NCBI RefSeq assembly: GCF_021233435.1
Contig: NZ_CP089468.1
Location: 1,612,001-1,676,000, forward strand
Length of the DNA stretch: 64,000 nt
Direction of reading: 5' to 3'
DNA from: Halobacterium noricense
GTDB lineage: Archaea; Halobacteriota; Halobacteria; Halobacteriales; Halobacteriaceae
Positions within the stretch are counted from its first letter, which is position 1. Each line of letters opens with the position of its first letter. The translations under genes were made by a program, and so were the position numbers. Below are positions 33,196-42,777 of this stretch, in pieces. Under the pieces are notes generated by a model, which had not been told where the DNA came from, did not search any database, and saw only the letters and a program-made list of their open reading frames with translations.

Positions 33196-33698
33196 CGGTC
33201 CGTCACCACCACTGCGTGCACCGACTGCGGGCCGTGGACACCGTGGACGAGTTCGCCCATGTCGGCGGTGGCGCTGGCACCCGTCGCCAACACCGCGGCG
33301 TCGCGGCCGGCGTCGAACTCCTCGCCGAGCCACGACGCGGTCTCCTCGACATCCGCGTGGAGGTCGCTGGCGCGGACGACGCCGACGTGTGTCCGCGGGT
33401 AGAGGCTCACCGGTTCGGTGCCCGCGGCGTCGGCCTGAATCACGAAGCTCCCGTGGTCGACGATGCCGTGGACGCGTGTCACGCCAGTTTCGGCCTCCCG
33501 GAGCAGGCGTGGCGTCGGCGGCAACTCGACGGCAGTATCGTCCAGTGAGACGCCGTCAATGCCGAGTGGGACGCCGACGGCCGGTGCATCGACGACGTCG
33601 TCGAGCGCCGCGGAGAACTCCGCAGCCTCGACGCGGGTGCAGGCGACGTCGGCGGCCGCTAGCGAGGACGCGAACTGGTCTATGGTGTCCGTTCGCAT
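33192..33698 (-). CDS. lutC: LutC-like LUD-domain protein
   Basis: A 168-residue LUD-domain protein, the LutC subunit of the lactate-utilisation complex. Landmarks are HGIVDHGSFVIQADAAGTEP, LYPRTHVGVVRASDLHADV and the final ATGASATADMGELVHGVHGP, which forms the conserved glycine/histidine stretch. It overlaps the LutB-LutA fusion by four bases, making a two-gene lutC-lutBA operon on the minus strand. Confidence 0.88.
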   Translation of the reverse strand: MRTDTIDQFASSLAAADVACTRVEAAEFSAALDDVVDAPAVGVPLGIDGVSLDDTAVELPPTPRLLREAETGVTRVHGIVDHGSFVIQADAAGTEPVSLYPRTHVGVVRASDLHADVEETASWLGEEFDAGRDAAVLATGASATADMGELVHGVHGPQSVHAVVVTDR

Positions 33699-33737
33699 GT
33701 CACGTACATCCTCCCAGACCGGGCTTATGTCTACCGG

Positions 33738-34226
33738 TCACTCTTCGGTCATGACCGTCACGACCGGAACCGACGCGTTGAGGAGGAACGACTGGGTGGA
33801 ACTCCCGAAGACGGCCTTGCCGACGGGCGTACGCTTCCGGCCGCCGACGACGAGATACGTCGGGTCGCGGTCGTCGACGACACCGAGCACCTCCGAGACC
33901 ACTTCGCTGACGCGCCCGACGTACGAGACGTCCGTCGGAGAGTCGTCGAGCGTCTCTGTCGCGACGTCGCGAGCGACGCCGCCGGCATCCCGGCGCGCCT
34001 GGTCGATGGAGTACGACTCGCCGTCGTTGCCGCCGTACTCGGTGCCGGACGCGGTCGGGAAGCCGAAATCCGGCGTCTTCCCGCCGCTGGCGCGCTCCTC
34101 GTAGGTGTCCTGTGGCATCACGTGGACGACGACGAGTTCTTCGTCGTACTGCGTGGCGAGGTCGGCACCGACCTCGACGACCCGGTCTGGAATCTGTTCG
34201 CCGTCGACTGCTGCGACGATGGCCAT
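33738..34226 (-). CDS. Universal stress protein (UspA family)
   Basis: A 162-residue alpha/beta nucleotide-binding-type protein with MAIVAAVDGEQIPDRVVEVG at the start, an EELVVVHVMPQD strand, and the C-terminal ATP-binding signature DPTYLVVGGRKRTPVGKAVF followed by GSSTQSFLLNASVPVVTV. The ATG at 34226 is chosen over in-frame starts further upstream because the family begins there. Cytoplasmic stress-response function, precise role unknown. 40 bases upstream of lutC on the same strand. Confidence 0.9.
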   Translation of the reverse strand: MAIVAAVDGEQIPDRVVEVGADLATQYDEELVVVHVMPQDTYEERASGGKTPDFGFPTASGTEYGGNDGESYSIDQARRDAGGVARDVATETLDDSPTDVSYVGRVSEVVSEVLGVVDDRDPTYLVVGGRKRTPVGKAVFGSSTQSFLLNASVPVVTVMTEE

Positions 34227-34338
34227 GCACGGCGGTTCACAGTGGGGGACCAAAAAGTACACCCCGAAATCGGCGGCCCCGTGGCTCTCGGATAGGCCCC
34301 TGAGTAGCAATTATGTATCCCGAGGCGAACACGGGGGT

Positions 34339-34827
34339 ATGCCAGGAGTTATCGACGAACACAGCAACGAGCACCTCACACCGTCGCTGGAGCACGTTCT
34401 CGACCTCGACATCGAGGTCGCCGACCCCATCGAAATCGGGGAGACCGGGAACGGCGAGCGCCGCATCATCCAAATTACCGACGGGACAGTGTCGGGTCGC
34501 ATCGACGGGCACGTGCTCCCCGGCGGCGCGGACTACCAACTCTACCGCACCGAGCGCCCCACGGAACTAGTGGCGAAGTACGCCTTCGAGACGGACAGCG
34601 GCTCGCGCGTCTACGTGGAGAATCGCGGCATCCGGTACGCATCCCCCGAGGACAGCCGCCGACTGCGCGACGGGGAGGAAGTCGACCCCGAGGACGTCTA
34701 CTTCCGCTCGGTGCCGGAGTTCGAGACCGCCGACCCGGAGCTCGACTGGCTGACCCAGAGCGTGTTCGTCGCGACCGGCGTCCGCCAGCCGTACGGCGTG
34801 AAACTGGCAGTGTACCGCGTCGCCTGA
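34339..34827 (+). CDS. DUF3237-family protein
   Basis: A 162-residue beta-barrel-like protein: LTPSLEHVLDLDIEVADPIE, IDGHVLPGGADYQLYRTE, YVENRGIRYASPEDSRRLRD and VFVATGVRQPYGVKLAVYRVA match the DUF3237 pattern. Function is unknown; bacterial members occur near degradation genes. Divergent from the universal stress gene. The ATG at 34339 gives the family length; an upstream extension in the same frame overlaps that gene and is rejected. Confidence 0.75.
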   Translation: MPGVIDEHSNEHLTPSLEHVLDLDIEVADPIEIGETGNGERRIIQITDGTVSGRIDGHVLPGGADYQLYRTERPTELVAKYAFETDSGSRVYVENRGIRYASPEDSRRLRDGEEVDPEDVYFRSVPEFETADPELDWLTQSVFVATGVRQPYGVKLAVYRVA

Positions 34828-35399
34828 CCAGCGACCGAGTCGTGCGCGAGAGACGCGTCGTGTGGTGGCAAAACACTCACTCTTCTGAGTGTATCCAAAA
34901 ATGATACAAACGTTGAAATACATAGTGTGGTCGTCAAACCACCGCCGCGAGTCGTACTAGCTAACCGCAGGGAGTGACACCGAGGACACCTGACACCGGA
35001 AGAGTAGTCGATGATAGTCCTTATATACCCATTATATACAAATATACGCCAAATAATAGGGCAGTGTAGCAAGTAAATATCTATACTTGTTGGGAAAGCC
35101 GCGCTGACGGTTTGGCATTCGATATGGAGTGGCGTGACTGTTGTGTACGACTGACGAGACTGAACGACCGCTGTCTCGACCCGAGTTTTCAATCGTAATA
35201 GTAGTCTGTACTTCCGAGTAGTTTGGATACTGCGCCGAGATGAGGAGTGATTACTGGTGTAGAATCCGTCGATGAACGAGCGACGAAAATCGCGGCACCT
35301 GCGGGAGGTCATATACTGGTAAGCGTTCGGGCGAGGTTAGCTCACATACAATTCAATTCTAACGGAAACATTTAACATAATGATTGTCGAGTAGGGTGT
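34828..35399. other. 572-base gene-free, AT-rich gap
   Basis: No gene recognised. It holds a possible terminator hairpin at 34874-34891, an inverted repeat GTATC/GATAC at 34891-34907, and a very AT-rich block (35015-35095) with several TATA-like words. The last 60 bases are the promoter of the binding-protein gene, with TTTAACATAA at 35371-35380, 20-29 bases before the ATG. A small RNA could be encoded in the block but nothing proves it. Confidence 0.5.
34874..34891 (+). terminator. Hairpin after the DUF3237 gene
   Basis: CACTCA (34874-34879) and TGAGTG (34886-34891) form a perfect six-base stem with a six-base loop, 47 bases after the stop codon. It lacks a T-run, so it may mark an RNA 3' end in a protein-independent way only weakly. 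Confidence 0.35.
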
Positions 35400-36641
35400 A
35401 TGGGCACGTTTGACAAAGGCCAGACGCGGCGGTCGTACCTGAAGTCGGCCGGCGCAGCCGGCGCGCTCGGCATCACTGGACTGGCAGGCTGTACAGCCTT
35501 CGGTGGCGGCGGGAGCAACGATACGATTACCGTCGCGGCCGCGGTTCCGGAGACGGGGCGGCTCTCCTCGGTCGGGACCGAGATGCTGCGCGGCTACGAA
35601 CTCGGCGTCGACGTCATCAACGAGAACGGCGGCATCGACGGCCAAGAGGTCGAACTTATCGTGAAAGACGACGAGAGCGACCCCACGACGCTGCGCCAGG
35701 TCATGCAGGAGACCCTCAGCAACAACGACGTCGACATGATTTGGGGGAGCTTCTCCAGCCCGCTCGTGATGGCGGGCAGCGCGCTCGCCGAGAACGAGGG
35801 GCTGCCGTTCCTCGCGGTCGCCACCTGCTACGAGGCGCCACTGACCGACGAAGGCAAGGAGTGGACGTACACGCCGTTCCCGAAGACGCGGGACGTGACG
35901 CGCGCGACCACCGGCATGCTAGAGCTGGTCCCGGAAGCCGACCGCCCCGAGCGGGTCGGCATCTGGGAGGAGAACTCCGGCTGGGGCGAGGAGATGGCCG
36001 AAGCCTGGGAGACGAAGCTCTCGGAGGCCGGCTACGAAGTCGCGATGCGGGAGACGTACAACACGGGCAACCAGGACTTCTCGACGCTCATCTCCCAGTC
36101 CGAGAGCGCGAACGTCGAGGCGCTGGTTGCGTGCCCGCAGCCCCCGGACGGCATCACGGCGATGACCCAGATCAACAACAGCGGCTACACGCCCGACTTC
36201 ATCGAGTTCGTGCGGGCGTCGGACCCGCAGGCGTGGTGGTCGGCGCTCGGCGAATCGGGCAACTACGTGACGATGTGCCCCGGCTGGGCCCCCGGGATGA
36301 CCGGGAACGGCAACCAGACGCTGCTGGACACCTACCGTGCGAACACGGAGGACGCGGGCGAAAACGCCGTGCCGCGCGTGATGGTCGGCGTCGGCTACAA
36401 CCTCGTACAGACCGCCCAGCAGGCGCTCTCCGGGGCCGAGTCCACGGAGCCGGACGCGATTCGGTCGACACTCGACGAATCGGAGTTCCAGACCGTCATC
36501 GGCGAGTTCAGCTTCGACGAGTACGGCATGCCCGAGCCGGGCCAGCTATCGGCCGCGAGCGCGCAGTGGTGGAACGGCGACCAGCAGCTCGTCTACCCGC
36601 AGACGGAGAACGCCGCGGACCTGCGCTTCCCCATCGAGTAG
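35400..36641 (+). CDS. Branched-chain/amide-type ABC substrate-binding lipoprotein (first copy)
   Basis: A 413-residue exported binding protein. RRSYLKSAG is a twin-arginine signal, GLAGC a lipobox. The mature part is a LivK/amide-urea-type fold: VAAAVPETGRLSSVGTEMLR, GIDGQEVELIVKDDESDP and MIWGSFSSPLVMAGSALAE. A close paralogue is encoded at 52954, adjacent to LivH and LivM genes. No permease or ATPase gene flanks this copy, so it may feed that transporter. The aldehyde dehydrogenase gene follows 83 bases downstream. Confidence 0.9.
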   Translation: MGTFDKGQTRRSYLKSAGAAGALGITGLAGCTAFGGGGSNDTITVAAAVPETGRLSSVGTEMLRGYELGVDVINENGGIDGQEVELIVKDDESDPTTLRQVMQETLSNNDVDMIWGSFSSPLVMAGSALAENEGLPFLAVATCYEAPLTDEGKEWTYTPFPKTRDVTRATTGMLELVPEADRPERVGIWEENSGWGEEMAEAWETKLSEAGYEVAMRETYNTGNQDFSTLISQSESANVEALVACPQPPDGITAMTQINNSGYTPDFIEFVRASDPQAWWSALGESGNYVTMCPGWAPGMTGNGNQTLLDTYRANTEDAGENAVPRVMVGVGYNLVQTAQQALSGAESTEPDAIRSTLDESEFQTVIGEFSFDEYGMPEPGQLSAASAQWWNGDQQLVYPQTENAADLRFPIE

Positions 36642-36724
36642 CGATAGCAGGAACAGCCGGTAAGATGCGGTAGTCCACGCCCGCGCGCGTACTTTTATCT
36701 GAGACGGCTCACAATCAGTAGACG

Positions 36725-38215
36725 ATGTCACTGGAACTTTCGATCGACGCGGACTGGAGCGAGCAGTTCATCGGCGGCGAGTGGGTGGCCGCCGACAGCG
36801 GGGAGACCATCGCCGTCGAGGACCCTTCGACGCGCGAAACGGTCGCCGAAGTTCCCGAGGGGACCGAAGCCGACGTCGACGCCGCCTACGAGGCCGCCGC
36901 CGAAGCACAAGAAGAGTGGGCACAAGCGCCGCCTGCGCAACGACAGGAAGTCCTGGAGAACGTCCTCCACCTCCTCGAAGAACACGAGGAGGACATCGTC
37001 GGCCTGCTCGGCCGCGAGGCCGGCGGCTCCGCCGTCATGGGCGGGACGTCCGTCCACCTCGCCAGCGACCAGACGAACGAGGCGGCGACCCTGCCGCGGC
37101 GGATGAAAGGCGAGCACGCCGCCTCGAACATCCCGGGCAAGGAGAACATCGTCGAACGCCAGCCGAAAGGCGTCGTCACGGTCATCTCGCCGTGGAACTT
37201 CCCGCTGAACCTCTCGATGCGCGCCGTCGCGCCCGCCATCGCCGCCGGCAACAGCGTCGTGCTCAAGCCCTCCACGAACACCCCCATCGTGGGCGGGCTC
37301 CTGCTCGCGAAGCTCTTCGAGGAAGCCGGCCTTCCCGAGGGCGTGCTGAACGTCGTCACCGGCCGCGGCTCCGAAATCGGCGACCGCGTCGCCAGCCACC
37401 CCGAGAGCTCCGTCGTCGCGTTCACCGGTTCGACGCCCGTCGGCCGCCACGTCGCGGGGCTCGCCGGCGAGAACCTCGCCGTCCCGGCGATGGAGCTCGG
37501 CGGCAACAACGCCCACATCGTGACTGCGGACGCGGACCTCGACCAGGCCATCGATGCGGCAGTCTTCGGGTCGTTCGTCCACCAGGGCCAGGTCTGTATC
37601 TCCATCAATCGCCACCTCGTCCACGAGGACATCTACGACGAGTACGTCCAGAAGCTCACCGAGCGCGCGGAATCGCTGCCCGTCGGGAGCGCCCACGACC
37701 CGGAGACGGTCGTCGGGCCCATCATCGACGAGTCCCAGCGCGACGAGATGCTCGAATACGTCGAGGAAACTATCGACGCCGGCGCAACCCTCGAAACCGG
37801 CGGCGAAACCCTCGGCGTGGAGGGCGTCTCCGACTCGCTGGTCGTCGAGCCGACCGTGCTCTCGGACGTGACGAACGACATGTCCGCGGCGTGCTTCGAG
37901 CACTTCGGCCCCATCGCGCCGGTCATCCCGTTCTCGGACGTCGACGAGGCCGTCGAACTCGCCAACGATACGGAGTACGGTCTCTCCGGGAGCGTGCACG
38001 CGGGCGACCTCGGAACGGGTCGGGAGATTGCCGACCGGATGGACACCGGGATGGTCCACGTCAACGACCAGCCCATCAACGACGAAGCCCACGTGCCGTT
38101 CAGCGGGACGAACGCGTCCGGCGTCGGCGGCTACAACACCACGGACTTCCTCGACGAAGTCACCGAGCAGAAGTGGATTAGCGTCCAGCACGAACCCCGC
38201 GAGTACCCCTTCTAG
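36725..38215 (+). CDS. NAD(P)-dependent aldehyde dehydrogenase
   Basis: A 496-residue ALDH-superfamily enzyme. The general-base Glu lies in AVPAMELGGNNAHIV (about residue 257), and the catalytic Cys in HQGQVCISINRHLV (about residue 290). The cofactor and oxyanion region is in ISPWNFPLNLSMRAVAPAIA and AFTGSTPVGRHVAG. Similar proteins oxidise benzaldehyde, vanillin or succinate semialdehyde; the exact substrate cannot be told. Following a binding-protein gene and preceding lactate-type oxidation genes, it suits a carboxylate-producing pathway. Confidence 0.92.
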   Translation: MSLELSIDADWSEQFIGGEWVAADSGETIAVEDPSTRETVAEVPEGTEADVDAAYEAAAEAQEEWAQAPPAQRQEVLENVLHLLEEHEEDIVGLLGREAGGSAVMGGTSVHLASDQTNEAATLPRRMKGEHAASNIPGKENIVERQPKGVVTVISPWNFPLNLSMRAVAPAIAAGNSVVLKPSTNTPIVGGLLLAKLFEEAGLPEGVLNVVTGRGSEIGDRVASHPESSVVAFTGSTPVGRHVAGLAGENLAVPAMELGGNNAHIVTADADLDQAIDAAVFGSFVHQGQVCISINRHLVHEDIYDEYVQKLTERAESLPVGSAHDPETVVGPIIDESQRDEMLEYVEETIDAGATLETGGETLGVEGVSDSLVVEPTVLSDVTNDMSAACFEHFGPIAPVIPFSDVDEAVELANDTEYGLSGSVHAGDLGTGREIADRMDTGMVHVNDQPINDEAHVPFSGTNASGVGGYNTTDFLDEVTEQKWISVQHEPREYPF

Positions 38216-38271
38216 CGGGGTCGGGGCCGCCAACCAGTAGGAATTTCACGGCCCCCGCCCGACTCACGGGC

Positions 38272-38832
38272 ATGCCAGCGAACGGGCCAGACGACTCAGT
38301 CTCCCCCCGAAACATCGTCATTCTGAAGGTGCGCGTCGCGAACCCGACCGCGTCGACGCGCGAACTCAGCGGGATTCTCGCCGACGAGTACGGCATCGAA
38401 CTCTCCCACAATCGCATCAGCGAAATTCTCCGCGAGATGGGCGAAGACGGCCTCTACCGGGAGACGGTCATCCCCGACCAGAGCATCTTCAACCACTACC
38501 TGTTCCGGCTGTCCTTCCACTACCCGAACTTCGCCGACCAGTGGGAGGACTGCTACTGGGCGCTCCGTGACGACCCACACGTGTTGATGTTCTTCAACGC
38601 GGACTCGGAGTACCACTGGCAGTTCATCACGCAGTTCCGCGACAACGACCACATGCAGCGCTGGATTCACGAGTTCTTCAAGGAGTTCGGCGGGTTCATC
38701 TCGGGGTTCCACAACACCGTCCTCCATCAGGTCCACAAGTTCCAGACGGACGCCGCGGTGTTCGACGAGATGCTGCGCGAAACCGAGGAAGGCCGACAGT
38801 ATCTCGCGGAGAACGAGAGGACTGAGAGCTAG
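38272..38832 (+). CDS. Winged-helix regulator, haloarchaeal type
   Basis: A 186-residue DNA-binding regulator. A winged helix (about 12-65) reads LKVRVANPTASTRELSGILA, EYGIELSHNRISEILREMG. The remainder (about 70-175) is unusual, rich in aromatic residues and histidines (FNHYLFRLSFHYPNFADQWE), and may bind a ligand or metal. It lies between the aldehyde dehydrogenase on the same strand and the convergent FAD/Fe-S dehydrogenase; its TAG stop shares the palindrome CTAG with the stop of that gene. Likely controls this catabolic block. Confidence 0.75.
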   Translation: MPANGPDDSVSPRNIVILKVRVANPTASTRELSGILADEYGIELSHNRISEILREMGEDGLYRETVIPDQSIFNHYLFRLSFHYPNFADQWEDCYWALRDDPHVLMFFNADSEYHWQFITQFRDNDHMQRWIHEFFKEFGGFISGFHNTVLHQVHKFQTDAAVFDEMLRETEEGRQYLAENERTES

Positions 38833-41800
38833 TTCTGGACGGCTGCGGCGAGCAGTTCGACGGGCGTCGGCGGGCTCTCGCGGTCCTCGGGGACGAGGTC
38901 CGCGGCGTCACGGGCGTCCTCGTCGAGCATGTCGCCGAGCTGGGTGCGGCAGGACGCGCCGGGCGCGACCGCGAGTTCGCCGTCGCTGTCGTCGAGCTGG
39001 TCGACGAGGATGTCGCCGATTGCTTCGCTCATGGCGTGGTGTTCGGCCTCGTAACCGAACGTCCCGGCCATCCCACAGCACGTCGAGTCCACGGGGTCGG
39101 TCGCGTAGCCCGCGCGGCGCAGCACGCCGACCGCGTGGTGGTCTTTCTTCGTCGCCTTCTGGTGACAGTGGCCGTGGTAGGACAGCGACGCCTCGGGCGC
39201 GCTCCACTCGACTTCCTCGCCCAGCCGGAACACGTCCAGATACTCGCAGACGCCGTACGTGTTCGCGGCGAGCGTCTCGACGGTGTCACCCGAGAGCAAG
39301 TCGAGGTAGTCCGACTGGAACATCACGGCGTCGGAGGGCTCGACGAGCACGACGTCCCAGCCGTCGGCGACCCGCGGTTCGAGCGCCGCGACGTTCTGCC
39401 GAGCGGTCTCGCGGGACTTGTCGAGGAAGCCCTTCGAGTGAGCGGGCCGGCCGCTGTCGGTGCGGTCGGCGAGGTCGACGTGGACGCCCGCGGCTTCGAG
39501 CACCTGGACGGCAGCCTTCCCGATTTCGGGGTGCGCGTAGTTCGTGTAGGTGTCCGGGAACAGCACGGCCTTCCGGTCGGCGTCGCCGGCCGGGACGGTC
39601 GTGCCGCCGCGCGCGTCGAACCAGTCCTTGAGGGTCTCGCGCTCGAAGCTCGGGAGCGTGCGCTCGCTGGCGATACCCACGGTCTTCTCCATCACCGTGC
39701 GAGCGCCCGGCACCTTCGAGACGAGGTTCGAGACGGGCGCGGTCGCGCTGCCGAGCGCGGCGAGCGTGTCGACGTTGGCGAACAGTTTGTCGCGGACGCT
39801 GGCCCCCTCGCGCTGGTGGCGCTCGTGGGTGACCTCGGCTTTCATCTTCGCCATGTCGACCTCGCTAGGGCAGTCTTTCGCACAGCCCTTACAGCCGACA
39901 CAGAGGTCCAGCACTTCCTCGGCGAACTCGTCGCCGGTCGGGTCGTCCGGGAGGTCGCCGCTCATCGCCTGCCGGAGCATGTTCGCGCGGCCCCGCGTCG
40001 ACGTGATTTCCTCGTCGGCGGCGCGGTAGGTCGGGCACATCACGCCGCCCGTGGTGTCCTGCTCGGTGCGGCAGCCGCCACAGCCGTGGCAGAGTTCGAC
40101 CATGCCGCGGAGGCCGTTCTCGTTGTCCCAGTTGAGTTCCGCGTCGAAGCCCGCGTCGAACTCGTAGTCGGGGCTGAACCGGAGGTTCTCGGTCATGTCG
40201 ACGTCCCCGCAGACCTGCCCGGGGTTGAGCAGCCAGTCCGGGTCGAAGGCGGTCTTGAGGTCTCGGAACGCGCCCCAGAGCTGGTCGCCGTAGAGTTTGC
40301 GGTTCCACTGGGTGCGCGCGCGGCCGTCGCCGTGCTCGCCGGAGACGCTCCCGCCGAACTCCACGACCATGTCGGTGACGCGGTCGGCGATGTCCTCCAT
40401 CGCCGCGAGATCGGTCTCGGATTTGGTGTTGATGAGCGGGCGGACGTGGAGGACGCCCGGGCCGGCGTGCGCGTAGAACGACGCGAACGTGTCGTTGTCG
40501 CCGAGAATCTCCTGGAAGCGCGTGACGAACTCCGGGAGGTGTTCGGGCGGAATCGCGCAGTCCTCGATGAACGAGATGTGTTTCCCGTCGCTCGTACGGC
40601 CCAGCAGAATCGGCATCCCGGCCTTGCGGAGCTTCCAGTAGGTCGCGCGCTCCTCGTCGTCGTGGGCTTCGAGGGCGTCGAAGGCGTACCGGTCGCCGCC
40701 GCCAGCGACGTCGGGTTCGCCGCCGTCGTGGCCGCCCGCCACGCGATCGGCGACGAGGCTGGCGGTCTTCTCCTGGCCGTCCTCGTCGTCCTCGGCGTAG
40801 AACTCCACGAGCAGTGCGGCGCGCGTTCCTTCGGGGAGCAACGCGGTGACGTCCTCGAACTCCGCGGTGTTGCTGGCGAGGTCGATGAGCGTGTCGTCGA
40901 TGAGTTCGACCGCCGCGGGGTCGTGGTCGAGGACGTGCTGGACGTCGGTGACGGCGTCGACGACGCTCTCGTAGGTCAACAGCGTGACCGACTTCGTCTC
41001 CGGAACCGGTTCGAGGGAGACGGTCGCCTCGGTGACGATGGCCAGCGTGCCCTCGCTGCCCGCGAGCAGGCGTGCGAGGTTCACGGTGCCGTCGTTGGCT
41101 TCGTCGACGAGCCGGTCGAGGTTGTAGCCGGAGACGTTGCGCTTCATGTCCGGGAAGCGCGCTTCGACCTCGTCGGCGTGATCGTCGAGGATGGCGACGA
41201 CGCCCGCGTAGACGCGCGGCAGGAGGTCGTCGGCGTCCGCGTCGGCCTGCTCGCGGAGTTCCTCGACGTCCATCTCGCCGAGCGTCGCGGTCGACCCGTC
41301 CGCGAGCACGACCTCACACTCCTCGACGTAGGCGTCGGTCTTCCCGTACTTCAGGGAGTGCGCGCCCGTGGAGTTGTTCCCGATAGCGCCGCCGACGGCG
41401 CTCCGGTTGCCGGCTGCGGGGTCGGGCGCGAACTTCAGGTCGTGTGGGGCGAGCCGTTGGTTCAGGTCTTCGAGGACGGTGCCCGCCTGCACGTGGGCCT
41501 CCCGGCCCTCGGGGTCGACGTCGATGATGCCGTCCATGTACCGCGTGAAGTCGAGGACGATGGCCTCGTTGACCGCCTGGCCCGCGAGGCTCGTGCCGCC
41601 GCCGCGGGGCAGCACGGGAATCTCGCGCGTGGCGCAGTAGTCGACGACCGCCGCGACGTCCTCGGTGCCGGTGGGGAAGACGACGCCGACCGGCGTCACC
41701 TCGTAGGCGGACGCGTCGGTCGCGTACAGTTGGCGCGTGTACGTGTCGAAGCGCACGTCGCCGGCGACGCGGTCCTCCAGGTCGTCGACGAGTCCGGGTC

Positions 41801-41897
41801 GCTCGACGTCGCCACTAACGTAGTCGTACTCCGACCGGTCGTCCGCCGCCGGGGGCGTCGCGTCGCGCCCCGGGACTCCGTGTTCGTTGGAAGCCAT
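38829..41897 (-). CDS. FAD-linked dehydrogenase fused to Fe-S/CCG module (D-lactate/glycolate type)
   Basis: A 1022-residue enzyme. Residues about 45-270 are the FAD-binding (PCMH) domain with LPRGGGTSLAGQAVNEAIVL and NSTGAHSLKYGKTDAYVE. Residues about 275-560 are the FAD-oxidase C-terminal domain with FASFYAHAGPGVLHVRPLIN and GSVSGEHGDGRARTQW, which contains the flavin-linked His motif. Two iron-sulfur clusters follow (CHGCGGCRTEQ near 604, CVGCKGCAKDCP near 669), then a CCG region (HGHCHQ and CCGMAGTFGYEAEH). It oxidises a D-2-hydroxyacid and passes electrons to the quinone pool. The ATG at 41897 starts at MASNEHG. Confidence 0.92.
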   Translation of the reverse strand: MASNEHGVPGRDATPPAADDRSEYDYVSGDVERPGLVDDLEDRVAGDVRFDTYTRQLYATDASAYEVTPVGVVFPTGTEDVAAVVDYCATREIPVLPRGGGTSLAGQAVNEAIVLDFTRYMDGIIDVDPEGREAHVQAGTVLEDLNQRLAPHDLKFAPDPAAGNRSAVGGAIGNNSTGAHSLKYGKTDAYVEECEVVLADGSTATLGEMDVEELREQADADADDLLPRVYAGVVAILDDHADEVEARFPDMKRNVSGYNLDRLVDEANDGTVNLARLLAGSEGTLAIVTEATVSLEPVPETKSVTLLTYESVVDAVTDVQHVLDHDPAAVELIDDTLIDLASNTAEFEDVTALLPEGTRAALLVEFYAEDDEDGQEKTASLVADRVAGGHDGGEPDVAGGGDRYAFDALEAHDDEERATYWKLRKAGMPILLGRTSDGKHISFIEDCAIPPEHLPEFVTRFQEILGDNDTFASFYAHAGPGVLHVRPLINTKSETDLAAMEDIADRVTDMVVEFGGSVSGEHGDGRARTQWNRKLYGDQLWGAFRDLKTAFDPDWLLNPGQVCGDVDMTENLRFSPDYEFDAGFDAELNWDNENGLRGMVELCHGCGGCRTEQDTTGGVMCPTYRAADEEITSTRGRANMLRQAMSGDLPDDPTGDEFAEEVLDLCVGCKGCAKDCPSEVDMAKMKAEVTHERHQREGASVRDKLFANVDTLAALGSATAPVSNLVSKVPGARTVMEKTVGIASERTLPSFERETLKDWFDARGGTTVPAGDADRKAVLFPDTYTNYAHPEIGKAAVQVLEAAGVHVDLADRTDSGRPAHSKGFLDKSRETARQNVAALEPRVADGWDVVLVEPSDAVMFQSDYLDLLSGDTVETLAANTYGVCEYLDVFRLGEEVEWSAPEASLSYHGHCHQKATKKDHHAVGVLRRAGYATDPVDSTCCGMAGTFGYEAEHHAMSEAIGDILVDQLDDSDGELAVAPGASCRTQLGDMLDEDARDAADLVPEDRESPPTPVELLAAAVQN

Positions 41898-42009
41898 CTG
41901 GTTGCAAGCGACTACGGCGGACACCCTCCTTGTGTTTTCGGATGCGTCGAACTTTGGTCCCGTCGCGCGTTCGTGAAACAGTTTAGTGGCTCCGCGCGAA
42001 GGGAAACGT

Positions 42010-42777
42010 ATGCCAAACGGGCCCACGACGCGAACGGGGGTGAAGTCCGACGAGACGCTGTTCGCGGTGTTAGCGGCGCTACGGGAGGCCGACGGCGCAG
42101 GCGTCACCGAACTCGCCGACCGCCTCGACGTCGCGAAGAGCACCGTCCACAACCACCTCGCGACGATGCGCGAGCACGGGTTCGTCGTCAAGCGCGACGG
42201 GAAGTACCACCTCGGGCTGGAGCTGTTCGACTACGGACAGGCGGTCCGCAACGGCCGCGACGTCTACCGAGCGGCGCGCCCCGTCGTCGACGACCTCGTC
42301 GAGACGACTGGGGAGATGGTGTGGCTGTTCACTCCCGAGAGCGGGCGCGTGATGTACCTCTACGGCGGTGCCGGCGAGACGGGCATCGACGTGGACACGA
42401 TACTCGGCTCGTGGGACTACATGCACTGCACGTCCGGCGGGAAGGCGATTCTGGCGTACTACTCCGAGGAAGAAGTCGACGCGGTCGTCGAGCGCCACGG
42501 GCTGCCCGCACGCACCCCGAACACGGTCACGGACCGCGAGGAACTGGGCGCGGAACTAGAGACGGTCCGCGAGCAGGAGTACGCGTTGAACCTCGGCGAG
42601 GACCTCGAAGGCATCCACGCGCTCGCGGTGCCGCTACGCTACGAGGACGAACTCGTAGGGTCGCTGGCGGTCGCGGGGCCGGCCCACCGCGTGAGCCGCG
42701 AGCGCTGCGAGACCGAACTCCTCGACCAACTGCGCGCGTCCTCGAACGACATCGAGCTCAATCTCGCGTATTCGTAG
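42010..42777 (+). CDS. IclR-family transcriptional regulator
   Basis: A 255-residue regulator with the N-terminal winged helix (LADRLDVAKSTVHNHLATMR) and the C-terminal effector domain (MHCTSGGKAILAYYSEEEV, LEGIHALAVPLRYEDE, AGPAHRVSRERCETELL). It is paralogous to the regulator at 19544. It lies divergently to the FAD/Fe-S dehydrogenase (113-bp gap), so it probably controls that gene in response to an organic acid. The ATG at 42010 gives standard length. Confidence 0.92.
   Translation: MPNGPTTRTGVKSDETLFAVLAALREADGAGVTELADRLDVAKSTVHNHLATMREHGFVVKRDGKYHLGLELFDYGQAVRNGRDVYRAARPVVDDLVETTGEMVWLFTPESGRVMYLYGGAGETGIDVDTILGSWDYMHCTSGGKAILAYYSEEEVDAVVERHGLPARTPNTVTDREELGAELETVREQEYALNLGEDLEGIHALAVPLRYEDELVGSLAVAGPAHRVSRERCETELLDQLRASSNDIELNLAYS

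Noticed and set aside
31024-33402. Long plus-strand open frame opposite the LutB-LutA fusion
   Set aside because: Antisense shadow of a well-defined Fe-S protein; low-complexity Arg/Val/Glu composition.
34698-35312. Minus-strand frame of 204 codons in the AT-rich gap
   Set aside because: It overlaps the DUF3237 gene, has a random-looking composition and no domain or start context.
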